Source: Apopatocola sp963618015 (lineage in GTDB: Bacteria > Bacillota > Clostridia > Oscillospirales > Oscillospiraceae). From it: a stretch of 64,000 bases of DNA. Positions 25,769 to 34,629 of this stretch are shown piece after piece. The stretch lies in NCBI GenBank assembly GCA_963618015.1, contig CAVEQS010000005.1:25944-89943 (forward strand). The letters are read 5' to 3'. A model generated the notes under the pieces. It had not been told where the DNA came from. It saw only the letters and a program-made list of their open reading frames with translations, and ran no database searches. The first letter of the stretch is position 1. The number at the start of each line of letters is the position of its first letter. The translations under genes and the position numbers were made by a program.

Positions 25769-25978
25769 TTTCTCCCTCTTTCCGGGTAAAACGCCGTTTC
25801 CAACGGCATACAAACTGTATAAGTATTATGCAAAAAAAGACGACAAATTGCAAGAGTTGTCAAAACGGCTTTACCGAATGTTCAATGTGCACAAAAACAA
25901 GATGCGATTTTCAGCGAACATTAGTCCCTTCGTTATAGTTTGCATATGAATACCGCAAAATGCCTACAAATTATGTAT

Positions 25979-26007
25979 TTGAAAAAAATAGGGGTTTGCG
26001 ATATTAA
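25979..26007 (+). promoter_or_regulatory. Predicted promoter of the nicotinate cluster
   Basis: TTGAAA (25979-25984), a 17-base spacer and TATTAA (26002-26007), about 60 bases upstream of hnr in a markedly AT-rich stretch. No regulator gene is adjacent. Confidence 0.6.
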
Positions 26008-26068
26008 TATATATGAGAGATTATCCAGCGCATGGGATAGGTATACATTATTAAAAGGAGAGCGTGAC

Positions 26069-27616
26069 ATGCTGAAAATCAATCAGGAAAAATGCAAGAA
26101 GTGCCAGATTTGCGCAAAGAACTGCCCCATCGGTGCGATCACCGTCGAGCCGGGTGCGGACGGCAAGAAAGTCGTCACCATCACGGACATGTGCGTTGAG
26201 TGCAACGTCTGCCGCCGCGTCTGCCCGTTCGGAGCCATCGACGGCGCCGAGAAGACCGAGGGCATGGTGCAGTGCCATTCCTGCTCCATCCAGTGCAAGG
26301 TTCCCGTTGGTTCCACCGGCGCCTGCAAGCGCTACACCAACGAGGGCGGCCGTCTCGTCCGCAACCGCGCTCTCGTCGTGGAGGGCAAGCCCCAGCTCGA
26401 GATCGACCCGAAGATCGTCAAGCCCGTCATCACCGCCGTGGGCGCCGGCACCAACTACCCCTGCATCCGTCCGGCTCCGCACATCGTCTGCGAGAAGCGC
26501 GACGGCGTTGACGTTATCACCACCGTGACCGAGGCTCCTCTGAGCTACTCCGGCGTTCTCGTCAAGCTTGACACCAACACCTACATCGGCGAAGAGGGCG
26601 ACACCGTTTACTGCGAAGGCAAGCCCGTCGGTCTCGTACATACCGAGGAGTACGGCTCCAAGATGATCTACGTCGGCGGCGCGAACCGCCTGACCGCGAA
26701 GGACGGCGGCTTTGCCACCGCCCGCACCATTGTCGCTCTTGCCAACGGCGAGAAGGTCGAGCTGACCGTCAAGACCGCTGACCACGAGACCGGCAAGCCC
26801 AAGATGATCAAGATCGTCTGCCAGCAGGGCGTCGCTCCCATCATCAACGGCACCCAGGAGACCACGATGCGTATCGGCTGCGGCAGCGCCACGATCGGCC
26901 TGCTCGCCGACGTCATGAAGAAGTGCGTGGACGAGTGCATCGTCATCGACCACCACGTCACCGGCCTCTTCAGCGAGCATCTCGCCGGCAAGGAAGTCGG
27001 CAAGACCTGGTCCGGCGTTGTCCCCAACGCCACCAAGAGCACCGTCGGCCGTTACTTCGGCGGCCACGGCGACGGCATCGGAGGCACCGTTCTCCAGACG
27101 CCGCGCGACGCCATCAAGAGCGTTGACATGAGCCTTGCCCACGCCGGCATGACCATTCTCGTCACCAACACCACCGGCGAAGTCGGCGCCCTCTTCGAGG
27201 TTCAGGCCGACGGCGACGTGAAGGAGATCCCGATGACCGAGAAGGCGCAGTGCGTTGTCGACGCCATCAAGAGCAACTGCCAGAGCTCCAACACGAGCGT
27301 TATGTACTGCGGCGGCACCGGCGGCTCCGCCCGCGGCGGCGTCTGCCACCACCCGATCGCCATCACCGAGGCCGTGCACGCCGGCAAGGCGCACCTGACC
27401 ATCGGCGGCGCTCCCGCTTACGTTTACCCCGGCGGCGGCATCAACTTCATCGTTGATACCGCGAAGGTCGTCAACCACGCCTTCACCTGGGTGCCCACCC
27501 CGGCGACCGTCGCCCCCGTGGAGTACACCATGACGAAGGAAGATTACGAGAAGATCGGCGGCCACATGAACCACATCAAGAACGTCGAGGACTTCCCCGA
27601 GTACCAGAAGCACTGA
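26069..27616 (+). CDS. hnr: 6-hydroxynicotinate reductase
   Basis: A 515-residue iron-sulfur protein. Two [4Fe-4S] motifs open it (CKKCQICAKNCP and CVECNVCRRVCP, residues about 8-55), with further cysteines in CHSCSIQC and CGGTGGSARGGVCH. The E. barkeri enzyme reduces 6-hydroxynicotinate to 1,4,5,6-tetrahydro-6-oxonicotinate with reduced ferredoxin. It carries a covalent flavin, one [2Fe-2S] and two [4Fe-4S] clusters. The start at 26069 follows AAAGGAGAG; the upstream extension lies in AT-rich leader DNA. It is the first gene of the cluster, and its stop overlaps the ApbE-like gene (TGATG). GSAT near residue 275 is a possible flavinylation site. Confidence 0.9.
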   Translation: MLKINQEKCKKCQICAKNCPIGAITVEPGADGKKVVTITDMCVECNVCRRVCPFGAIDGAEKTEGMVQCHSCSIQCKVPVGSTGACKRYTNEGGRLVRNRALVVEGKPQLEIDPKIVKPVITAVGAGTNYPCIRPAPHIVCEKRDGVDVITTVTEAPLSYSGVLVKLDTNTYIGEEGDTVYCEGKPVGLVHTEEYGSKMIYVGGANRLTAKDGGFATARTIVALANGEKVELTVKTADHETGKPKMIKIVCQQGVAPIINGTQETTMRIGCGSATIGLLADVMKKCVDECIVIDHHVTGLFSEHLAGKEVGKTWSGVVPNATKSTVGRYFGGHGDGIGGTVLQTPRDAIKSVDMSLAHAGMTILVTNTTGEVGALFEVQADGDVKEIPMTEKAQCVVDAIKSNCQSSNTSVMYCGGTGGSARGGVCHHPIAITEAVHAGKAHLTIGGAPAYVYPGGGINFIVDTAKVVNHAFTWVPTPATVAPVEYTMTKEDYEKIGGHMNHIKNVEDFPEYQKH

Positions 27617-28446
27617 TGGACGAAGCCTTCCGCATCCTGGATGACGGGCGCGTATTCTTTGATTACGGCCCGGCGTCCATGGTGGTGACCGCCCGGCACG
27701 GAGACGAAGATCTCAGCGATCTGGCGGCGTCGGCTTTCCCGTTTCTGCGCGAATCGCTCGCCGAGATCGCCGAGGCGCTGCCCATACTGCGGCAGTACCC
27801 GGACGGCATGGATTATTCCGAGCTGACCGGGCTGCCCCGCGTCATGGCGGAATCCGTCCTTGCAACGGGAGAGCCCACGCTCACGCCCATGGCGGCGGTC
27901 GCCGGAACGGTGGCGGACGCCATGGCGGACTGGCTCTTCGCCCGCGGCGCGGATCTCGTGGCCGTGAATAACGGCGGCGACGTGGCGCTGCGGCTCGGCG
28001 AGGGACGCTCCATCCGCATGGGCATACTGCCCGATCTCAACGGCTACGTTACAGAGGTCGTGGAGATCCGCGCGGAGGACGGCATCGGCGGCGTGTGTAC
28101 GAGCGGTCTCGGCGGCCGCAGTCTGACGCGCGGCATCGCCGGAGGCGTCACGGTCTTTTCGCGGCGGTGCGCTCTCGCGGACGCCTGCGCCACGCACATC
28201 GCAAACTGCTCGTATATCGAATCTCCGCGGGTATTTACCTGTCTCGCCGGAGACATTGAGCCGGAGAGCGACATTGCGGATCTCCGCATCGTCACGGCGG
28301 TGGAGCCGCTTCTCCCGGAGGAGAAAAAGCGCGGCCTTATGCAGGTGTACGAGGAGACGGAGCGCCAGTGGAAAAACGGCAACCTCCTCCGCGTGTACGC
28401 GGACATTCAGGGCGAACGCCTTACCTTTGAGCGGAACGCGCAGTAA
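27616..28446 (+). CDS. UPF0280 family ApbE-like protein, candidate flavin transferase
   Basis: A 276-residue protein of the UPF0280 family, which belongs to the ApbE-like T-fold (AAVAGTVADAMADWLFARGADLVAVNNGGDVAL, then GVCTSGLGGRSLTRG). ApbE proteins attach FMN covalently to Thr/Ser of target proteins. This gene overlaps hnr by one base, and Hnr in E. barkeri carries a covalent flavin. Inference: it flavinylates Hnr. The signal peptide and lipobox of classical ApbE are absent, consistent with a cytosolic target. The function of UPF0280 is formally unassigned. Confidence 0.75.
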   Translation: MDEAFRILDDGRVFFDYGPASMVVTARHGDEDLSDLAASAFPFLRESLAEIAEALPILRQYPDGMDYSELTGLPRVMAESVLATGEPTLTPMAAVAGTVADAMADWLFARGADLVAVNNGGDVALRLGEGRSIRMGILPDLNGYVTEVVEIRAEDGIGGVCTSGLGGRSLTRGIAGGVTVFSRRCALADACATHIANCSYIESPRVFTCLAGDIEPESDIADLRIVTAVEPLLPEEKKRGLMQVYEETERQWKNGNLLRVYADIQGERLTFERNAQ

Positions 28447-28493
28447 CATTCGGCAATACTATCTTGCAAATATTTTAAAGGAGATCTATTCCA

Positions 28494-29390
28494 ATGAAAG
28501 TCGGTTTTATCGGACTGGGCCGTATGGGCGGCCATATGTGCAGCAACGTTATCAAGGCTGGTTTTGAGACCTACGTGAGCGACCTCGTCCCCGCGCTTGT
28601 TGAGCAGAAGGTCGCCGAAGGCGCCATCGGCTGCAAGGACAACCTCGAAGTCGCCGCCAACATGGACATCGGCTTCACCATGCTCCCCAACGGCGCGATC
28701 GTCGAGGCCGTTATGTGCGGCCCCAAGGGCGTCCTGGCGCACTGCAAGCCCGGCACGATCATCGTTGACATGTCCTCCGTCGCTCCCGGCACCACCCAGA
28801 AGATGGCGAAGATCGCCGCCGAGCACGGCGTGAAGTACATGGACGCTCCGGTTTCCGGCGGCACCATCGGCGCGCAGAAGGGCACGCTGACCATTATGTG
28901 CGGCGCGGACGAGGAGACCTTTGAGAAGGCCAAGCCCGTTCTCGAAGCCATCGGCAAGCGCATCATGCGCATCGGCGGCACCGGCATGGGCGACGCGATG
29001 AAGATCGTCAACAACATGCTGCTCGGCGCGAACATGGCTTCTCTCGCCGAAGCTCTCGTGCTCGGCGCGAAGCTCGGTCTGGACAACAAGACCATGTACG
29101 ACGTTATCTCCACCTCCTCCGGCAACAGCTACGTTGTCGATGCGAAGATGAAGAAGTTCATCATGCCCGACAAGTTTGAGCCGGGCTTCGCGATGGACGT
29201 GCAGTATAAGGATCTCACTCTTGCGCAGGAAGCCGCCCGCGGCGTCAAGATGCCCATCCCGATGAGCGCCACCTGCACCGCCGTTTACGAGCAGGCCCGC
29301 GCCGCCGGCTACGGCATGGAGGATATGTCCGCCGTCATCAAGCTCTGGGAAAAGCTGATGGGTGTTGAAATCCGCGGCGAACTGGAGTAA
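28494..29390 (+). CDS. hgd: 2-(hydroxymethyl)glutarate dehydrogenase
   Basis: A 298-residue beta-hydroxyacid dehydrogenase. The Rossmann motif is VGFIGLGRMGGHMCSN at the N-terminus; substrate motif DAPVSGGTIGAQKG; catalytic Lys in GDAMKIVNNML near residue 170. In nicotinate fermentation Hgd reduces (S)-2-formylglutarate to (S)-2-(hydroxymethyl)glutarate with NADH. The family also holds tartronate semialdehyde and 3-hydroxyisobutyrate enzymes; the cluster context decides the assignment. The length matches the E. barkeri enzyme. A good RBS (AAAGGAGAT) precedes it. Confidence 0.92.
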   Translation: MKVGFIGLGRMGGHMCSNVIKAGFETYVSDLVPALVEQKVAEGAIGCKDNLEVAANMDIGFTMLPNGAIVEAVMCGPKGVLAHCKPGTIIVDMSSVAPGTTQKMAKIAAEHGVKYMDAPVSGGTIGAQKGTLTIMCGADEETFEKAKPVLEAIGKRIMRIGGTGMGDAMKIVNNMLLGANMASLAEALVLGAKLGLDNKTMYDVISTSSGNSYVVDAKMKKFIMPDKFEPGFAMDVQYKDLTLAQEAARGVKMPIPMSATCTAVYEQARAAGYGMEDMSAVIKLWEKLMGVEIRGELE

Positions 29391-29489
29391 AATAAAGTAT
29401 TCCAAACCGGTACGGGCGGCAGACCGCCGCCCGTACCGGGGAGGATAAGCAGCAAAGCAGCAGCACAATTTAAAAGGGGGAAACCGCGC

Positions 29490-30383
29490 ATGAGACCATT
29501 TGATTTCTACGCACCTACTACCGTGGTCGAGGCGCTCACTCTGCTGGACCAGTATAAGGACAGCGTCGCCTGCATTGCCGGCGGCACCGACCTTACGCTG
29601 GAGCTCAACGAGTGGAAGGCAAAGCCGGCTGTCGTTATCGACCTGAAGAAGCTCAAGGAGCTCGATTACATCAAGGTCGAGGACGGCATCGTCCGGATCG
29701 GCGCCATTACACCGCACGCAGAGATAGCGGCCAACGACATCATCCGTGAGAATGTCCATATTCTCTACGACGCCTGCCGCCAGGTGGGCTCGCCCCAGAT
29801 CCGCAATCTCGGCACGATCGGCGGCAACATCTGCCAGTCGTCCGTCGCCGGTGACGGTCTGGCCGCGTGCGTTACGCTCAACGCCGACGTTACCATCAAG
29901 AGCGTCCGCGGCGAGCGCACGATCAACATCAACGAATTCCTTTCCTCTCCCGACCGGAAAAAGAACATCCTGCAGCCGGACGAGCTCATGACCGAGGTGT
30001 CGTTCCCGCTGCCCGATACGAAGCACACCGCTACCGCGTTCTACAAGCTGGGCAAGCGCCGCGCGCTCGCCATCAGCGTCATCGGCGGCGGCATGGTCGT
30101 GACGGTCGATGATAACGGCGTGTGCACCTACTGCTCCATGCGGGCGGGCGCCATGGCGCGTTATCCGCAGCGCTACAAGGGCTGCGAGGAGTATCTCGTC
30201 GGCAAGAAGCTCAGCTGGGAGACCATGCTTGAGTGCCTGCCGATCATGCACGACCAGGTTTACGAAGCGAACAAGACCCGTGCCTCCGTGTTCTATAAGA
30301 AGGAGAGCATCCAGGGTGTTTACAAGCACCTGTTTGCCGATGTGCTCCGCAAGCTGAATATCGAGGAGGTGCAGGGATTTTGA
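29490..30383 (+). CDS. ndhF: Nicotinate dehydrogenase FAD subunit
   Basis: A 297-residue protein of the CoxM/XdhB FAD-binding family. FAD motifs are AGGTDLTLEL near residue 30 and NLGTIGGNICQSS near residue 108, with a C-terminal CO_deh_flav_C domain. It passes electrons from the Fe-S subunit to NADP or another acceptor. The stop overlaps ndhS by 4 bases (TTGA/ TGA arrangement at 30380). It belongs to the contiguous ndhFSLM set, the order reported for E. barkeri. Confidence 0.93.
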   Translation: MRPFDFYAPTTVVEALTLLDQYKDSVACIAGGTDLTLELNEWKAKPAVVIDLKKLKELDYIKVEDGIVRIGAITPHAEIAANDIIRENVHILYDACRQVGSPQIRNLGTIGGNICQSSVAGDGLAACVTLNADVTIKSVRGERTININEFLSSPDRKKNILQPDELMTEVSFPLPDTKHTATAFYKLGKRRALAISVIGGGMVVTVDDNGVCTYCSMRAGAMARYPQRYKGCEEYLVGKKLSWETMLECLPIMHDQVYEANKTRASVFYKKESIQGVYKHLFADVLRKLNIEEVQGF

Positions 30384-30868
30384 AAAAGATCACCATTCAT
30401 TTCACCGTTAACCACGAGCCGGTGACCGTCGAGGTCGAGCCGAACCACCGCCTGCTCGACGTGCTGCGCAACAACCTTGGCCTTACGAGCGTCAAGGAAG
30501 GCTGCAGCGAGGGCGAGTGCGGCGCCTGCACCGTGATCTACAACGGCGAGCCCGTGACGAGCTGCTGCATTCTGGCCGGACAGGCCGACGGCGCGGACAT
30601 CATCACGCTCGAGGGCATCAGCAAGAACGGCCAGCCCGACGTGGTGCAGCAGGCGTTCATGGACGCCGGCGCCGTGCAGTGCGGCTTCTGCATCCCCGGC
30701 ATGATCCTTACCGCCGAGGCTCTTCTCAAGAAGAACCCCAACCCGACGCGCGACGAGGTCAAGCTTGCCATCAGCGGCAACCTCTGCCGCTGCACCGGCT
30801 ATGCCAAGATCAACGACGCTGTGCTTCTGGCCGCTGCCAGAATGCGCGGAGAGGAGGCCGAAGCATGA
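30380..30868 (+). CDS. ndhS: Nicotinate dehydrogenase small iron-sulfur subunit
   Basis: A 162-residue 2x[2Fe-2S] protein with a plant-type ferredoxin motif (CSEGECGACTV then CC near residues 42-65) and the helical second cluster (CGFCIPGMIL and NLCRCTGY near residues 100-140). It relays electrons from the Mo site to FAD. A TTG or nearby codon starts the frame within the end of ndhF; the stop overlaps ndhL by 4 bases (ATGA). The length is typical (about 157-165). Confidence 0.94.
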   Translation: MKKITIHFTVNHEPVTVEVEPNHRLLDVLRNNLGLTSVKEGCSEGECGACTVIYNGEPVTSCCILAGQADGADIITLEGISKNGQPDVVQQAFMDAGAVQCGFCIPGMILTAEALLKKNPNPTRDEVKLAISGNLCRCTGYAKINDAVLLAAARMRGEEAEA

Positions 30869-32166
30869 GAGACGTAGCCATTCTCGGCCGTGACCATATC
30901 AAGGTCGACTCGCTCGACAAGGTGCTCGGCCGCGCGAAGTTCGCCGCGGACTACTACATGCCCGACATGCTCTACGGCGGCGTGTTCCGCAGCAAGGTTC
31001 CCCACGCGTACATCAAAAAGCTGAATCTCGAGAAGGCCCGCGCGCTGCCCGGCGTCGCCGCCGTTCTCGACCACACCGCCATCCCCGGCAAGAACCGCTT
31101 CGGCATCATTGTGAAGGATGAGCCCTGCCTCGTGGACGACAAGGTGCGCCGCTACGGTGACGCCATCGCCGTCGTCGCGGCGGAGACCCCGGAGATCGTG
31201 CAGGAAGCCATGCAGCTCATCGAGGTCGAATACGAAGAGCTGCCCGTCATCAACTCCTTCGAGAGCGCGATGGCGGAGGGCGCTGTCTGCGTTCACGGCA
31301 CCACGAACGTCCATGCCAAGAAGCACATGGAGTTCGGCAATGTGGACGAAGCCTGGAGCAAGTGCGATATCATCATCGAGAACACCTACTCCACCCACGT
31401 CCTCTCCCATATGTTCATCGAGCCGGACGCCGGCATCGCCTACTATGACGAGAAGGGCATCATGACGGTCATCGCCTCCACGCAGAACCCGCACTACGAC
31501 CGCAACGAGGTTGCCGGTATGCTCGGTGTGCCTCAAAACCACGTTCGCTGCATCCAGCCCACCACGGGCGGCGGCTTCGGCGGCAAGCTCGACATCGGCG
31601 TGCAGCTCCACTGCGCGCTGCTCGCGCACTACACCAAGCGCCCCGTGAAGATCGTCCGCTCCCGCGTTGAGTCTACGATGATCTCCTCCAAGCGTCACCC
31701 GATCACGACCCACGTCAAGACCGGCGCGACGAAGGACGGCAAGCTTGTGGCCGCGCAGTATGAGCTGACCTGCGACGCCGGTGCCTACGGCTCCTACGGC
31801 CCCGCCGTTATCGGTCGTTTCCCGGTGCACGCCGTTGGCCCCTACGACTGCCCGAACGTCCGCCTGGACGCCGTATTTGCTTACACCAACAACCCGATGT
31901 GCGGCGCGTTCCGCGGATTCGGCGTGCCGCAGGCCGCCGTTGTCCACGAGGGACAGATGGACGCTCTGGCTGCGGCTCTGCACATGAGCCCGCTGGAGAT
32001 CCGCCGCATCAACGGCCACCACATTGGCTCGACGATCCCGACCGGCCAGACCCTCACCGAGAGCGTCGGCTATCAGGATACGCTCGCCGAGGCGATCAAG
32101 AAGGCCGAGGAAGTCATGCCGGACGCTCTGGAGCGTCTCGACCCGGATTGGAGGCCGCAGATATGA
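30865..32166 (+). CDS. ndhL: Nicotinate dehydrogenase large molybdopterin subunit
   Basis: A 433-residue molybdopterin-binding subunit corresponding to the N-terminal half of xanthine-dehydrogenase-type large subunits (KVLGRAKFAADYYMPDMLYG at the start). The cofactor motif QPTTGGGFGGKLDIG lies near residue 230, and FRGFGVPQA near residue 350. In E. barkeri NdhL and NdhM together form the Mo subunit with a labile, non-selenocysteine selenium. The start at 30865 follows GGAGG. The stop overlaps ndhM (ATGA), so the split is a true two-gene arrangement and not a frameshift within one gene. Confidence 0.93.
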   Translation: MRDVAILGRDHIKVDSLDKVLGRAKFAADYYMPDMLYGGVFRSKVPHAYIKKLNLEKARALPGVAAVLDHTAIPGKNRFGIIVKDEPCLVDDKVRRYGDAIAVVAAETPEIVQEAMQLIEVEYEELPVINSFESAMAEGAVCVHGTTNVHAKKHMEFGNVDEAWSKCDIIIENTYSTHVLSHMFIEPDAGIAYYDEKGIMTVIASTQNPHYDRNEVAGMLGVPQNHVRCIQPTTGGGFGGKLDIGVQLHCALLAHYTKRPVKIVRSRVESTMISSKRHPITTHVKTGATKDGKLVAAQYELTCDAGAYGSYGPAVIGRFPVHAVGPYDCPNVRLDAVFAYTNNPMCGAFRGFGVPQAAVVHEGQMDALAAALHMSPLEIRRINGHHIGSTIPTGQTLTESVGYQDTLAEAIKKAEEVMPDALERLDPDWRPQI

Positions 32167-33173
32167 AATTGAGAGGAACAGGCGTCGGCAGCATGTTCTA
32201 CGGCGTCGGCAACACCGGTCTTCCCAACCCGGCCGCCGCGTTCTGCGAGGTTCTGCCCGACACGAGCGTTAACGTCACCATCGGCGCGGCCGACATCGGC
32301 CAGGGCGTCGCGAGCGTCGCCGCGGCTATCGCCGCCGAAACGCTCGGTCTCGAGTTTGAAAACATCCATGTCACCTGGGCGGACACCATGATCGCCCCCG
32401 AAGGCGGCGCGACCTCCGCGTCCCGCCAGACGTTCATCACCGGCAACGCCGTGAAGAATGCCTGCACCAACGCGATGGGCGAGCTCAAGCGCACCGCTTC
32501 CGAGTTTCTGAACGTCCCGCAGGAGGATCTGATCTTCCGTCACCGCGAGATTTACAGCTCCAAGGATGAGTCCAAGAAGATGACCTATCCCGAGCTCATG
32601 GGCGCGATGGGCAAGAACGGCCGTCTGGCCGTCGGCGCGGGCTACTACAACCCCAAGACCACCTACCTGAATCCGGCCGACATGTCCGGTATTCCGTATG
32701 AGGTCTATTCCTACGCCACCTGCATCATCGAGGTCGAGGTCGACACCGACACGGGCGAGGTCCGCCTGCTCAAGTGCGTTTCCGCGCACGACGTCGGTAC
32801 GCCGGTCGGCGTGAAGATGTGCGAGGGCCAGATCGAGGGCGGCACCGCCATGGGTACCGGCTTCGTCATCAGCGAGAAGATCGAGATCGACCCCAAGACC
32901 TGCGCGATCAAGAACCCCTCGCTGAGCAAGTACATCATCGAGTCCAGCATGGACGTTCCCGAGGTGTATCCGATCGTTGTGTGCAGCGACGGTGATGCCG
33001 CTCCGTACGGTGCCAAGGGCATCGGCGAGCCGGCGCTCATCCCGAGCATCCCCGCGACGATGGCCGCCATCGGCAACGCCCTGGGCGTCAAGTTCTACCA
33101 CACCCCCGTTCTCGCCGCCGACATTGTGAAGGCGTGGAAGGACAAGCAGGCAGCGGAGGCTGCCGCCAACTAA
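32163..33173 (+). CDS. ndhM: Nicotinate dehydrogenase medium molybdopterin subunit
   Basis: A 336-residue protein corresponding to the C-terminal half of xanthine-dehydrogenase-type Mo subunits (VTIGAADIGQGVASVAAAIAAETLG near residue 40). The active-site glutamate motif is GAKGIGEPALIPSIPATMAAI near residue 280. Together with NdhL it completes the catalytic subunit that hydroxylates nicotinate at C6. The start overlaps ndhL by 4 bases. Length matches the E. barkeri NdhM (about 330). Confidence 0.93.
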   Translation: MKLRGTGVGSMFYGVGNTGLPNPAAAFCEVLPDTSVNVTIGAADIGQGVASVAAAIAAETLGLEFENIHVTWADTMIAPEGGATSASRQTFITGNAVKNACTNAMGELKRTASEFLNVPQEDLIFRHREIYSSKDESKKMTYPELMGAMGKNGRLAVGAGYYNPKTTYLNPADMSGIPYEVYSYATCIIEVEVDTDTGEVRLLKCVSAHDVGTPVGVKMCEGQIEGGTAMGTGFVISEKIEIDPKTCAIKNPSLSKYIIESSMDVPEVYPIVVCSDGDAAPYGAKGIGEPALIPSIPATMAAIGNALGVKFYHTPVLAADIVKAWKDKQAAEAAAN

Positions 33174-33371
33174 GGTTGAAGGTACTCCCCTAAGGTACTT
33201 TTTGACAATAACTCATCGGCCGCGTCGTTCGCGGCGCGGCCAGCTCACCAGGCAAAAAAGGAACCGCGCACGTCCCTCTTCGGGCAATTCGCAGCTGCCC
33301 GAAACCCGTACACAAGTAAACGCTCAACGAATGTTGCAATCAACATTAAATTAAGGGAGGCACTTTAATTA

Positions 33372-34532
33372 ATGGCTAACAACAACACCGAGCTTAAGGG
33401 ATGGGCCAAGTACTGCAAAGAGCAGAACATTGAGTTCTCCACGAAGCGCATTTTCATCGACGGCCTGGGCGGCATGGCTCACGGTCTGTTCGCGTCCCTG
33501 CTGATCGGCTGCATCATCAACACCATCGGCATGTACGTCCCCCTGCTGAAGGACATCGTCGTCAACCCCTGGGGTTCCGAAGCTCTCGCGGGCGCTAACC
33601 TGCTGATCGCTTCCAAGACCGCTGCTTACGCCGTGCAGGGCGCCGCTATGGCCGCTGCCATCGCGTACAGCATGAAGGCTCCCCCGTTCGTCATGTACTC
33701 CACGCTGGCCGTTGGCTACGCTGCCAACGCCCTCGGCGCGCAGGGCGGCCCTCTCGCCGTGTTCTTCGTCGTCGTCATTGCCGTGTTCGCTGGCAAGCTG
33801 GTCTCCAAGCGCACCCCGATCGACATCATCATCACCCCGTTCGTGACGATTGTCATCGGCGTCATGGCTGCGTTCCTGATCGCTCCCCCGATCGGCAAGC
33901 TCGCCGTTGCTCTCGGCGACCTCGTCATGAGAGCGACTGCTCTTCAGCCCTTCTGGATGGGCATCCTCGTCTCCGCTCTCATGGGCATCATCCTGACCCT
34001 CCCCATCTCCTCCGCCGCTATCTGCGCCGGTCTTGGTCTGGTCGGTCTCGCCGGCGGCGCCTGCGTTGCTGGCTGCTCTGCTCACATGGTCGGCTTCGCT
34101 GTTGCGTCCTACCGTGAGAACGGCGTCCAGGGTCTCCTTTCTCAGGGCCTCGGCACCTCCATGCTCCAGGTTCCCAACCTGGTCCGCAAGCCCATTCTCT
34201 GGCTGCCCCCCGTGGTCGCTTCCATCGTGAACGGCCCGATCGCTACCTGCATCTTCAAGCTCCAGATGAACGGCGCTGCCATCAACTCCGGCATGGGCAC
34301 CTCCGGCCTCTGCGGCCAGATCGGCCTCATCACCGGTTGGGCGGCCCCCATGTGCGAAGAGAACGCCGCTCTCGGCGTTGACTTCGCCGCCGCGACGGCC
34401 AACCCGGCTCTCAACTGGATCGGCCTTATCGTCTGCTCCTTCGTCGTTCCTGTCGTTGTGACTCTGCTCGTCAGCGAGTTCATGCGCAAGAAGGGCTGGA
34501 TCAAGGAAGGCGACTACGCGCTGGATCTGTAA
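33372..34532 (+). CDS. PTS EIIC-like membrane permease, candidate nicotinate transporter
   Basis: A 386-residue, roughly 9-10-span membrane protein matching the PTS_EIIC_2-type family in pattern (FIDGLGGMAHGLFASLLIGCIINTIG; later AICAGLGLVGLAGGACVAG, GTSGLCGQIG). No EIIA, EIIB or HPr gene accompanies it, so PTS-dependent phosphorylation is unlikely. It sits within the nicotinate cluster between ndhM and ena. Inference: it imports nicotinate or exports a product. The RBS is AGGGAGG with 9-base spacing. Substrate is not readable from sequence. Confidence 0.75.
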   Translation: MANNNTELKGWAKYCKEQNIEFSTKRIFIDGLGGMAHGLFASLLIGCIINTIGMYVPLLKDIVVNPWGSEALAGANLLIASKTAAYAVQGAAMAAAIAYSMKAPPFVMYSTLAVGYAANALGAQGGPLAVFFVVVIAVFAGKLVSKRTPIDIIITPFVTIVIGVMAAFLIAPPIGKLAVALGDLVMRATALQPFWMGILVSALMGIILTLPISSAAICAGLGLVGLAGGACVAGCSAHMVGFAVASYRENGVQGLLSQGLGTSMLQVPNLVRKPILWLPPVVASIVNGPIATCIFKLQMNGAAINSGMGTSGLCGQIGLITGWAAPMCEENAALGVDFAAATANPALNWIGLIVCSFVVPVVVTLLVSEFMRKKGWIKEGDYALDL

Positions 34533-34560
34533 TCCAAGCAGGCACAAACTTACTTACTCC

Positions 34561-34611
34561 CGGAGCAAGCTGCAGCTCCGAGGTAAGCACAGCTCGTGCG
34601 CGGTTTTTTTA
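34561..34611 (+). terminator. Possible terminator after the permease gene
   Basis: A 6-bp palindrome (34561-34580) and a second short hairpin near 34587-34599 precede a run of seven T (34604-34610), about 30 bases after the permease stop. Confidence 0.5.
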
Positions 34612-34629
34612 AAAAAGGCGTTGAGTTAT

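Noticed and set aside
28407..30329. Long minus-strand open frame antisense to hgd and ndhF
   Set aside because: It covers clearly conserved plus-strand enzymes and has His/Asp/Val-rich low-information content typical of antisense frames in high-GC DNA.
30865..33173. ndhL/ndhM as a frameshifted single gene
   Set aside because: The ATGA overlap, intact ends and known two-gene arrangement in E. barkeri show a genuine split.
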